From assembly GCA_033439765.1 (NCBI GenBank), contig JAULSN010000003.1:1860001-1924000 (forward strand): a DNA stretch of 64,000 nucleotides. The letters are read 5' to 3'. The stretch comes from Lasiosphaeria ovina (taxonomy: Eukaryota; Ascomycota; Sordariomycetes; Sordariales; Lasiosphaeriaceae). The position numbers were made by a program, and so were the translations under genes. This document shows, one piece after another, positions 54,675-64,000 of this stretch. The notes below the pieces were generated by a model. The model was not told where the DNA came from. It worked only from the letters and a program-made list of their open reading frames with translations, and did not search any database. Position 1 is the stretch's first letter, and each line of letters opens with the position of its first letter.

Positions 54675-56184
54675 AAGGTGCACCTGGTCGGCGTCGGCGA
54701 CTTTGAGGGCTGCGGGTCGTTGGCCCTCGATGCCAACACATGTCACAGCGAGTGGGGATTCGGGGTGGATGTGAGCATGAGGGTGCATTAGATGCGGGGC
54801 TGGAAACCGGGCTGGTTGGCCAGGACGGTGTTTCTATACGAGAGATGCCTTGTCACTTGTGCCTTCTACGAGGAATTCTGGTTCCGATATGCTCGATGGA
54901 TGGCGGCTCGAGAGGGCAAGGAAGAGGAGGTCCGCAATCATTGCAAAATCTAGGTCGAAGTTATTCGTAAGTTTCAATCCTTCTGGAGTCGCCACATGTG
55001 AGTTATGTGGGGATCTGAAGACAATAGGGACATGCGCCGCATGAATATTGCAACATCCAAGGATGTCAGTGGTGGAGATGATGATCCGAGAAAGGTATGG
55101 CCAGGTCCACAGGACACAAAGGCCTGACACGAGGCATGCAGCTCTACCTTACGATCCCCAATCCCGATCATCATCTTCATGTATATATTCAGCCGTGGCG
55201 TGGGTAACTACCTTAGATAATCTTTCTCCAAGCAAAAGAGCCATTAGTTTCCGCCCCAAAAGGATGCTCAGGTTGGAATTGCCACGCTGCGGGCTAGGTA
55301 AAACAATCAGTTTCATGGGACTATGAAATGGAACTTGCTTAGGTAGTAGGTAGGCATCGACAGTGGAAAAACTAGGTACCCGAGTAAGTTCCTGTCCGCG
55401 GTGCCGTCAACAATCTAGTACCTAAGCAAGGCCCTTGTGAAGTGCCCAGGCAGTGACACGTATCATGTCAACTGCAAGGGCAAAAGCCAATCGAAGCATC
55501 CTTGCTTACTGCCAATAACGGGAGCTAATTAGTGGCTTCAATTTCGGACGGCGGGGACCCTTGGCCGTTGCCAATCTACAGCAGCAGAGTGGAGCCTGTC
55601 CGATAGCACTGCAGCAACATCTGGGAGCCAGCACAAGGCACTACGTCCTCCCCGGGTGTCGCCAAATCAAGTGACCAAACAGGGCGGAGTCCCAAATCAG
55701 GCTTCCTATCCAGGTGCGTAGCGAGGATGTCCTCCGCCTTCTCTCCTTCCCACAAACTGAAACCTGACAGCATACCTGCCAGCCCGGCCTTAGGGCAGGA
55801 AGCCCTCTAGCCCGCGCAGATGCCTCTTCCCCGGGAATAAAAATCAAACCACCCCACCTCTCAGGATTCTAATCCTTCCCTCGAAACACGCCTTCTCCAA
55901 CAACAGGGCCATCTGCTCGAATACTGCCTCGCTCCCCTCTGCACACTGCCTCACGCCTTCCTCCCTTCATGATGCGGCCTAGTATCGCGAGAGAATGAAA
56001 GCACATCAACGGATAGTCGGCGACCGGTGGTTGTCCGTCGGCTCGCGATCATCCTCTCCCCTTCTCCTGCTAGGCATGATCGACAAGCCGGCACCGACTG
56101 AGCAGCCTCACAGCAACCTCGCTAGGATAGTAGCACACCACGAGAGCTTTACCTCAGCACTACCATCGCGGATTCCGCAGTTGC
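54675..56184. other. Intergenic 1.5 kb
   Basis: No gene is supported. GTAGG-type repeats occur near 55340-55360. The right part is the 3' flank of the P450 pseudogene, where the missing haem-binding end would be expected but is not found. Confidence 0.45.
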
Positions 56185-57741
56185 TCCTGCCCCTCGGCTT
56201 TATCTTCACATCTCAGCTTATCAAAGCCACCGCTGCTAGAGTCCATCTCGCGGCGCTTCTCGGGCGTAGCCTCGAGCCAGCGCTCAGGCCGAAACTCATC
56301 AGTATCCGCACCCCACACGTCGCGCCGCCGCATGGCGCCCCACACAGACACCCCGATCTTGGCCCCGCCCGGGAGGGGCACGCCCTGCCAGACATCGCCT
56401 TCAGCAGGCACGAGCTTGATATGCAGCGCGGCCACAGGCGGGTGGATGCGCAGGCCCTCTTTGATGACAGCCTAGACATACGGCAGGGTACTCGCGCGGG
56501 CGTTGGACACGATCCCCTCACCAAGACCCGCGGCGTCGATCTCGGCGCGCAGCGCGGCGACGGCGCGCGCGTTGGTCACGAGGTGCAGCATGGTCGAGCG
56601 GATGGCGGTCGCGGTCGTGTCGGACCCGGCCAGGATGTGCACGACCACCTCGGACTCGGCCTCGGCTTGCGTCAGCCCGTGCGCCACGAACGACCCCATC
56701 ATGTCGTTCTGCACCTTGGCGTCGGGCCCGAAGCGTTCCTGCGCTTTCGACTTCGCGATGCTCCCGCCAGCCAGCGAGTGTCAGTTGGTTCGCGATGATG
56801 AAAAGTAGGGAAAGGCAGGCATTGGATGGCTCACCCCATGATCTTCCCAAAACCCAGCGCATCTTTGTGCGAGGGCAGCAGGCGCTTGAACAGCGGCGAT
56901 GACAGCACGTCGACGAGCCACGGCAGCACCCTGCTACAGATGATGGCGGGCATCTGGGCCTCGATGGTGGCGATGTAGTCGTAGACGTCCGAGTCGCTCG
57001 CCACGAACCCCAGCGGCTCGCCGTAGCCAATGTTGGTGATGACGTCGAGCGTCAGGAACGCCGCCTTGCGCCCGAGGTCGAACGCCGCGCCGCCCGCCCC
57101 CGCCGCCGTAGCGTACTTGGTGTCGAGCAGCTCGATCAGCGCGCGCAGGTTGCGGTCGATTTTGGCCTCGACGTGCTCGACGCCGCGGCCAGAGTACTGG
57201 TTGCGAGTTAGCTGGGATGCAATGAGTTATTTGTTTGGTGGAGGTATAATTACCCCGGCGGCCATCTTCGAGCGGAGCCTCGTGTGCTCGGCGTCGTCCA
57301 TGGTCGACAGCACGTTGTCGCTGGTCGGGTCGAACCGTAGGCCGTAGTACCAGTCGGACCGCTGGTAGCTGCTCCGGACGTGCAGAACGTGTCTCAGTAG
57401 CCCCGGGTCGCTGGTCACCACGTGGTTGGGACCAATCCGGATCAAGGAGCCTGCCACGGTTCCGCCAGAGGTCAGCCGCAGGTCATATCATCGTCCACAT
57501 GAATAAAAGGGGGGGAAAGGCATACCGTATTTCTTCGTTGCTTCGTAGATATCCAGGTACAGCCTGCCCGCCAGCTCGTGCTTCAGGTACCACCAGATCG
57601 ACCAGCCCGCGCCGGGCGGCCGGGGATGTGACGCAGCCGGGCATACTGGCGGACAGTCTTGAAGAAAAGGGCAGCGAGGGTGGCGATGACAAAGGAAAGG
57701 GGGACCATGAGGTTGGGCGTCCACTCTGCTGTTTTGAACAT
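56185..57741 (-). pseudogene. Cytochrome P450 pseudogene (pisatin-demethylase-like group)
   Basis: Reverse-strand exons encode a membrane-anchored P450 from ATG 57741. Blocks visible are HIPG, WSIWWYLKHELAGRLYLDIY, SLIRIGPNHVVTSDPGLLRH, WYYGLRFDPTSDNVLSTMDD, FLTLDVITNIGYGEPLGF, the I-helix HILAGSDTTATAIRSTMLHL, VIKEGLRIHPP (K-helix E-x-x-R) and DEFRPERWLEATPEKRREMD. Three lesions are seen. A one-base shift interrupts the Pro-rich hinge after HIPG (about 57620). A TAG at 56474-56472 replaces the conserved CAG of LPYxQAVIKEGLR. The coding sequence ends right after EMDS, so the haem-binding Cys loop is absent. The TAG is a C-to-T change in a CpA context. This copy cannot produce an active P450. 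Confidence 0.88.
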
Positions 57742-60700
57742 GGTTGCTGACTTCCAAGAGTCGAGTGAGTTGGTCGATACTGATGTGAGTTGGTAGGGAC
57801 TGTAGTGAAGTATGGCGAGCCTAGCCTGTGTGATGTGGACTGTTGTGAAAATGGCAAGCCTAACCTGTGTGATGTGGAATATGAAGACGAGGGAAAGGGG
57901 GTGCCCTGGCTGGCTACCGACCCCGTATATAAGGAAGTCTGGTCGGCCTGTGCCGAGGGATGCCAGGCATCCGGCTCAAATCACAAGTAGCAGACGACCA
58001 CGCTTAGATAGAATGGCACAGACAAGATGGAGAGATTCAGGACGGGAGGTAGCTGGACACGGCTTTCTGATTCACACGAGGATCAATTTGTAGTCTCATC
58101 CCTCAAGATATCTCCACCGTCCAGCTTCAGCCATGATTCCATCTGGAAGCCAAACGGTCACCAATCGATACCTTTGCTCTTGCTTCGACAAGCGCTTGGC
58201 GGAAACAATTAGCAATCACTCCAGCTAGAGGGTGTCTAGGCTTGGGCTATTACAAAGATATCTGCCTGTTGGAGGTGCTGAAAAAGGACGTGAGAGCCAC
58301 CTATCCGACTATCAGTATTGCAAGCTGTGTATGGTCTCGGTGTGGTCTCTAGACGTAGGCTGGCGCAAAACGTTTCCCAAACAGGGGGTTTGGTGTGGCA
58401 CACTGTAGGTGTGCAAGCTACTGATTGTATATGATGTGACACAGAAGGCGGCTGCGCCGAATGGGGGCGGCTGTTCTTTTGCAGATGCGTGCTGCAACCT
58501 GGCCCAGACACACTGGCGTCTCTGGTCACACTGCATCCAGCCCAGCGTCCATCGTTCAGCATCGTGGACGGAACCTCGACCGAGTTTGTTTGTCTTCGCT
58601 GAAGGATTGACTTGGCCATCTTTAGCATCAAAACTAGGTTCTGAGGCAAACAAGGGTTGCGTCTTAACTGCTGTAAGCTTCTTACCCGCCGATCTAGGTA
58701 CTTACCTTCACGTCGTGGCCGATTACCCGGTTACTCTTGGGAGTACTTGGTCCACTCGCAGCTCTCGGGGCTGAGTAGTACGGATTCGGACCAATAAACG
58801 CGACAGGAGCTCAACTGCCAGATGACATGACAGAGAAAGTGTGGAGAGTGCTGCCAATTAGCTCCGAATTCTGTAGGTAAGCGGGTAGGGATGATGACCC
58901 GCATTCGGGAGGGCCTCCACAAACCAGGAGAAGTCGCGAGGGACCCTGCCGGATTCGGAAAATGACCCCCAAACTGGGCAGGACGTCAGCGAGTGCTACC
59001 TATTGCGGCACATCACAAGTTCTTGCGATTTAGTACTAGTAAATAATTTTTCACGTCCGTCAGATCAGGACTCGTGCCGTTATCGGTTTCGCATCGCATA
59101 TTAGAAACCGTTATCGCCCACTTGACGCGCAACGTCTGACATTTCCATCCAGTCGGTGCAAACCACGCGTCCAGAAATTTGGGTGGTGCCTAGCAAGACG
59201 ACGTTCTTGAATCAGCCGAGGCAGCTATCCCAAGGCCATCTCTGACACTGAATTCGGAAAAGGGATCTTGAAGCAGTGACCTCGAATTATTTCTCTCCAT
59301 CTGATTAACACACCACTCGCTCGTTCTCCCTTGCATTTGAGTTAATGTGGTCAAGCTGGTGTGTCTTTCAACCCGAAGAACAAAATCCCGCCACATCGCC
59401 TTCTCTGTTCGCGACAGAAACTCTGGACGGATTCTCGCCTTCCAAGGAGTTTGGGGGTTACGACCGGCAGCCGCAAAGCCCGGGTCTAACTGTGCCAGCA
59501 CTCTCTTTAGAGATGGTTTGCGTGGAGGAGGGAGCTCGGGTTTTGGCAACCATCAATGGCTGCTGAGATTCTGGTGGAATTAGGTACGGTAGGTAAAAGA
59601 AAAAGGCAATAATTGTAACCCACCTGAACAAGTTCATGATCGTATCGTAGAGGACCGTCGTAGGAGAATTGGGGGCAGCCAACTCGCCCACGACGCCCAA
59701 ATTCACGGATATCGTTACCATCCCCACGATCCATCCATCCATCCATTCATTTTTCGTCCACCCATTCCATCCGCAAACAAACCTGTCCGCCCATCGCAGC
59801 TAATAAACTCCGCGGAGTACCGGGGTAATACATCACGTTACAAAACACAGAAGCGCAAAGCGGCATAATTCAGCTGTGGGCGTCAATTGTTGATCCACGT
59901 GGACGCAAGACGATAAATCGATGCACTCCAGTTTCTTTTTTTGGCGCCAGCTTGTTTGCTTGCCTTGTTGTTTGTCTGCGGCCATTCTACGTCCAGAGCT
60001 GGTGAGCCGCAGACTAACGAAAGAATCCTTTAAGCTGCTGCAACGCGCAATGACAGGAATTACGTACACCGCCTAAGTGGCCCTTGATTGGGCAGGATGT
60101 AGGAACTCGGTCGGTGGCTCAAACATTCCTTTCTGCGGTCTTGACGGAGTAAGGCTGTCTAAGGATTGGTTTCCACGAGTTGCCAACCAGTTTGACATGT
60201 CACCATCCATGATGTTTCCTTGAGCCCAAGATAGATAGAAGTAAATCACAAAGTCCCAATCTACTTCCTGATCATTGAGGTAGTTCATCAAGCACCGCTT
60301 GCCCTACCCCGAGAGTTATTGGCACCCAGGCTTGGAAGTTTTAGAGAGAACGCCCAGTGGGTGGGTACACGGGAGAGAAACTGACAACTCAGTCTTGTGA
60401 GGAAACAAACCTCCCACTAGCTTCAAAATATTTGCCCAATTACCTGGTAAACACCACATATCCTGAGCTGATTCCTTACGTCTTAGTCCGTGCGGACAAT
60501 ATCAACTAGGCAGTTCGCGCTGAGCGGCTTGAAATGGCTTTTTCGAGGTAGGATTTCTGCGCTCGTGCGCTGGCCACACCACAACGCCACAGACAAACAA
60601 CATGGTGAGAGGAGGGAGCATGGAGGCAAGGGAATTTGGGTGCTCGGGAAGGCATTGGTCCAAGGATCCTTGGTGACGGCCCTCATCGCCATTGTAGACC

Positions 60701-61103
60701 AACGGAACCCCGAGAAGCCCACAATGACACGGGAACGGACTCGTGACTTGGAGGGATTCTGTACTGTAAAATCTCGACGGAGTGGACGACTAGAAATTTA
60801 CCCCGCCACTGTCCACCACTCAGGCAACGTCTTGGTTTTTAGAGGTCATAATGACAGCCAAATGTCGAAGAAAGGTTAGGCGACGATTTGAGTTGTTTTC
60901 GTCACTGTCTACCGCAGCTCAACAAGACCAGAAAAATTCCGCTCCCTTCAACTGCGAAACAAGACTATTTGGCACTATTCTGTGGGCAATTAAGGCAGCA
61001 GGAAGCTGGAACCCAGACTCGAAAACAATCCTCATTCTCAAACATTGCAGTTGACCTTCTCCACCACCAAAAAGCACAACAACCTCCCCCGCACCCCTAA
61101 CCC
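57742..61103. other. Gene-poor 3.4 kb
   Basis: This has no supported gene. Frames at 59190-59549 (-) and 60073-60291 (-) read like protein fragments (for example AMWRDFVLRVERHTSL and QEVDWDFVIYFYLSWAQG) but have no recognised family, start or splice context. Short ATCC repeats lie near 59728-59750. Confidence 0.4.
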
Positions 61104-61559
61104 CTATAGTAGCGTATAGCACGCGGGAAACGTCTCACGCACAGTCTGGTACGGCACGGTATTCGTGAACAGCGTGTACCAGGACGAGCTGGTGTCGCCG
61201 TTCTGGTAGAGCCAGGTCTCGTTGGCCGTCTTGCTGGACAGCACCGTCTCGTTCAGGGTGGCGGGCCACGCGGTCGGCATCGCCGTCGGCTCGAGCGTCG
61301 TGATGGTCCGCGTGTAGATAAACGTGTACTCGGTGTACGGCGCGAAGAACAGGTGCGACGTAACCGACGTCGACGTCATCGACCACACCACCGCGCACCG
61401 CCCGCGGTACTGCGTCTCGACCGCGCTGACTGGGCCAGTGGCGTACTCTGTGGCGTATACTGTTGTTGGGGAGGGTGTGGTCGCTGTGGCTAAGGCGCAG
61501 CTGGCGAGGAGCGTGCAGACGCCGAGGATTTGGCTGGTTATGTTATGAGGTAGCTTCAT
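61104..61559 (-). CDS. Small secreted Ser/Thr-rich protein
   Basis: A single exon encodes 151 residues. A signal peptide (ILGVCTLLASCALATA) follows the start MKLPHNITSQ. The mature chain is rich in Thr, Ser, Tyr and Val, with repeated TxxxT patterns (VYATEYATGPV, EYTFIYTRTITTLEP), two cysteines (GRCAVVW and PACYTLL) and candidate N-glycosylation sites (NET twice). No known domain was recognised. The size and composition fit a wall-associated or secreted effector-like protein. ATG 61559 was preferred to the longer frame because it directly starts the signal peptide and the upstream in-frame sequence is not hydrophobic. Confidence 0.65.
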   Translation of the reverse strand: MKLPHNITSQILGVCTLLASCALATATTPSPTTVYATEYATGPVSAVETQYRGRCAVVWSMTSTSVTSHLFFAPYTEYTFIYTRTITTLEPTAMPTAWPATLNETVLSSKTANETWLYQNGDTSSSWYTLFTNTVPYQTVRETFPACYTLL

Positions 61560-62229
61560 GGTTTGCGGGTTGTTGTCTGTTGGAGAGTGGTGTGCTTTGG
61601 TGGGAGTTGAGTTTATTTTAGGTTGATGGGTGCAATGCTCGTTGTGGTAGTTTAAGAGTAGCAAGTGTAGATGGATTGTTGCATGCAGAAGAGACACGAC
61701 CGACACGGGCGTATTTACCCGCTGCGGTTGGCCGTTCGCTGCAACATTAATCAATGAGATATAGTGGCCCCATCACCTCCCTAAGCGACTATTCCTTCCA
61801 TGTTCGTCTTCCTTGATCCAAATCCAGAGCCAGCATTGTGTATCCTTTTTTGTGTTTGTTCCTTCTGTTATGATTCTGAAAAGAATAAAACAGAATAATA
61901 GGACACTGCGCCCGAGAAACATGATGTGCGGCCGAGTGTCATCTTCCGTGTCGCCACCCCGCGTGCACGATAGGGCTGTGAAGTTGATGTTGCTGGTGAG
62001 TCGCGTGCGGATGAGAGTTCCATGCACTGGTTCCTCGCCGCTGTTCTGATGACCGCCTTTATTCCCTGGATATAGGCTAGAGACCCCGAGGCCTGAAAGT
62101 CGGCGACGACCTATGGCAAATGTCAAGCTCGCAAGGGTAGCCTCGAAATCTTCTCGCGTTCAAGGAGCTGGTCGCTTGCAACGACGTCGTTGTGCCGAAG
62201 AAAAAGAGGGAGTTTAACAGCACTCTTCT

Positions 62230-62266
62230 AACCTTAACTCTACTAGTCCTTAAAGTAGTTAAGGTT
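62230..62266. repeat. Hairpin-forming inverted repeat
   Basis: AACCTTAACT at the left arm matches AGTTAAGGTT at the right arm over ten bases, with a 17-base spacer. The surrounding sequence is TA-rich. Confidence 0.7.
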
Positions 62267-63102
62267 TTCGATATAGGTTCGGAGAGTTTAGGCGGCTATA
62301 AACGGTCGCTTAAGGGCAAAGTTTTAGAATTCTGACATTCCCTCTGCTTCTAGCGCTTTGCAAAGATAATGTATTTTGCACGAGCGATGCTGTTGCTGAT
62401 GCTGCTGCTGAAGTTCTAACAAGCCTCCAGGTTCCAGGTTGTTGGGCGGTCTTCAGCAACACAGTCTCCCGGACTCACCAGAACCTGCACACGTTGTAGC
62501 CGTTTGAGAACTTGTTACAAGGTTGAAATTACCCCGTGATAGAGTTGGTTGTGGATATCACGAGAAAGCCTCATTTTCCAGCTTTGTAATTGCACATGCG
62601 GGCTTTCGTTATTTCTTCCCCAGAGCCGTCAATTGTACTAGCAACGACTAGCATCAATCAAACATATTTCTTTAAAAATGAGCTTCAAAGTAGGGGTGTG
62701 ACTAAGAAATGTCTAGAATAGAAAAGAGCAAGTGGACGGCTGTGAATCTTGACGCCTTGCATGCTCAAAAATTAATTTTCAAATTGAGCAGTCGCCACAT
62801 CCAGGAACACCCGTAAAATTCTATATAACTTCACCCTGACAAGACCTTGACGGGAAAAAGATCTAAACGTTAAAGTCTCTAAAAGGCTTAGACTAGTAGT
62901 TAGCGTCGGTATTCGCCACCTCAACTACGTTTGGACTATTCTTTCTTTCTAGCTTGCGTGGTCATCTTTACAGTAAGAATAGATTGAACCTGGGCATGCC
63001 ACTACCTGTTTGTTTCCTCTCGCTCCTTCCGCCTTATTTCTGACCTTTTTGTCTGTTTCTCTGGTACGACCTAAACATCGTGTCGAACCTTCCTCCAGGC
63101 TT

Positions 63103-63108
<6 letters not shown>

Positions 63109-63140
<32 letters not shown>
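63109..63140. repeat. (TC)n microsatellite
   Basis: A pure TC run of about 16 units, downstream of the SmD1-type exon. Confidence 0.95.
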
Positions 63141-63142
<2 letters not shown>

Positions 63143-63475
63143 GACCTGGTGTCTGTCGTTCCAGCTGTGCGTCACGTTGCAACTGAGCGCCCCCTTTGGA
63201 GCCCGTCGCCGTCGCTTTTTCGCCTCGTCTTGCCTCGTCTCGCCTTGCCCTGCCTGACTCGCCGCCTGCCGGCGACTCGGGGCGGGTATGTCGGCCGCTC
63301 CACCAAAAGTTCGAGGTGGTCCATGGACTTTCGGTGATGCTCGTGCTCTGAAACTGTGTTCTTCTTGTAACTACTTATCAGATGATTGAGTTTTTGTTGC
63401 TTTAGTCTTTGTTGTTTTGCTATTGTCATTTTGCTACAAGGGCGATGTGAAGAAAGAACACGGGAGAAATCCCGT

Positions 63476-63667
63476 CTAGCCCCGTCCCCTGCCGCGACCG
63501 CCGCCACGGCCACCACCAGGACCGCCACGGCCTCTGCCGCGCCCGCCACGCATGGCGCGCCCGCCACGATCAGCGACCTCCTTGCGCGCCTTGTTCTTGG
63601 GCTTGGACGAGTCGTCGACCAGCAGCGTGTCGAGCGGCAGCGAGTCGGGCAGCACGTGTAGTGGGGA
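63476..63667 (-). CDS. smd1: SmD1-type small nuclear ribonucleoprotein, last exon (partial)
   Basis: The reverse-strand exon begins after a CTCAG acceptor at 63669-63668 and ends at TAG 63476. It reads [15 protein letters not shown] and KPKNKARKE, then an Arg-Gly-rich tail ([10 protein letters not shown]). The [14 protein letters not shown] and KPKNKARKE blocks followed by RG repeats are diagnostic of SmD1, a core Sm-ring subunit of the spliceosome. The RG tail is normally symmetrically dimethylated. The N-terminal Sm1/Sm2 motifs are not in the remaining 330 bases to the window edge, so earlier exons must lie outside and the final intron is at least that long. The residues directly before VLPDS (SPLH) differ from the usual RYY, which may reflect a shifted splice site. 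Confidence 0.75.
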   Translation of the reverse strand, partial: SPLHVLPDSLPLDTLLVDDSSKPKNKARKEVADRGGRAMRGGRGRGRGGPGGGRGGGRGRGRG

Positions 63668-64000
63668 CTGAGAAAAAGAACGGGGGTTCATCAAGAGTGC
63701 AGTAGATGCGCCTGCAGGACGACCGATTGGGGCCCCAAAGAGAGGGGGAGAGGGAAAATGGTGTGTGTGTGTGTGTGTTTGTGTGTGTTGCCGGGGCGGC
63801 CACTGCCCTGTTTTGATGTAGGGCGAAATGGGGCAAAATAACTAATTATTTAATTCTTGCCGTCGATTAGGATTCGCCTGACTAGCCGCTTATCCGCGCC
63901 GAACGTAGCCGTCTGCGCCGCTGGTTTTACAGACGGGAGAGTGTGCTGGCAGTCGTGGACAGCCATATTGTGGTTGCTGTCGGGCATTTGTAGCCTGGGT
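63668..64000 (-). other. Probable last intron of the SmD1-type gene (partial)
   Basis: No Sm coding sequence is seen. A GT dinucleotide repeat at about 63761-63790 lies inside this stretch. It is read as intron because the downstream exon starts at a good acceptor without a usable ATG. Confidence 0.45.

Larger units (their letters stand above)
61560..63475. other. Intergenic 1.9 kb with TA-rich, hairpin-bearing segment
   Basis: No gene is supported. The segment from about 62200 to 62930 is rich in TTAA and CTAG-like words and includes the hairpin at 62230-62266, consistent with an old mutated repeat. A CT microsatellite lies at 63109-63140. Confidence 0.45.

Noticed and set aside
59190..59549. 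119-codon reverse frame with AMWRDFVLRVERH
   Set aside because: Reads somewhat protein-like but has no recognised domain, no clear start and no adjoining exons.
60073..60291. 72-codon reverse frame with DWDFVIYFYLSWAQG
   Set aside because: Possible fragment, but family, start and splice context could not be established.

Overview
This window is nuclear DNA of a filamentous ascomycete, most likely a Sordariomycete and possibly Sordariales. The assignment rests on gene architecture: many short phase-consistent GT-AG introns with CTAAC/CTGAC branch points, GC-rich third codon positions, HET-domain and SesB/NACHT genes, a DCW1/DFG5 wall enzyme, a GT90 (CAP10) protein and a SmD1-type spliceosomal exon at the right edge. 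No prokaryotic operon, CRISPR array or intact transposon is visible. Gene models were spliced by eye; exon coordinates were accepted only where reading phase closed and a family motif continued across the junction.

Layout, left to right. 0-1 kb: HET-domain relic (-). 1.8-3.4 kb: GPI-anchored GH76 mannanase-like protein (-). 4.1-9.9 kb: a 13-exon gene (-) joining a catalytically altered SesB/SERAC1-like hydrolase domain, ankyrin repeats and a CorA-like two-helix membrane domain. 10.7-12.0 kb: multi-pass membrane protein (-). 13.1-14.9 kb: frameshifted HET gene (+). 17.3-17.9 kb: MARVEL-type protein (-). 19.6-20.8 kb: arginase (-). 22.5-24.8 kb: GT90 glycosyltransferase (-). 27.5-29.4 kb: Mtf1-like mitochondrial factor (-). 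30.9-32.3 kb: secreted neprosin-type peptidase (-). 33.9-34.4 kb: small four-exon Mrx7-like mitochondrial protein (-). 36.2-39.8 kb: SesB-NACHT NLR-type protein (+). 40.5-43.1 kb: secreted GH51 arabinofuranosidase (+). 43.4-43.6 kb: FTA2-like fragment (-). 46.3-47.4 kb: secreted GH75 chitosanase (-). 48.5 kb: decayed tRNA-Val (+). 54.1-54.7 kb: four-helix DUF7704-like membrane protein (+). 56.2-57.7 kb: P450 pseudogene (-). 61.1-61.6 kb: small secreted protein (-). 63.5 kb to the edge: last exon of a SmD1-type gene (-).

Two themes stand out. First, innate recognition and incompatibility: two SesB-like proteins with different outputs (membrane CorA-like versus NACHT) and two broken HET genes lie within 40 kb. 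Second, secretion and cell-wall or biomass remodelling: GH76, GT90, GH51, GH75, neprosin and a small secreted protein. Housekeeping genes (arginase, Mtf1-like, Mrx7-like, SmD1-like) are interspersed. The 43-61 kb part is gene-poor and holds several decayed genes whose visible base changes are often C-to-T or G-to-A, as expected for repeat-induced point mutation or ordinary deamination.

The best candidate for an under-described system is the SesB-like/ankyrin/CorA-like membrane protein at 4144-9905, considered together with the SesB-NACHT protein at 36209-39785.
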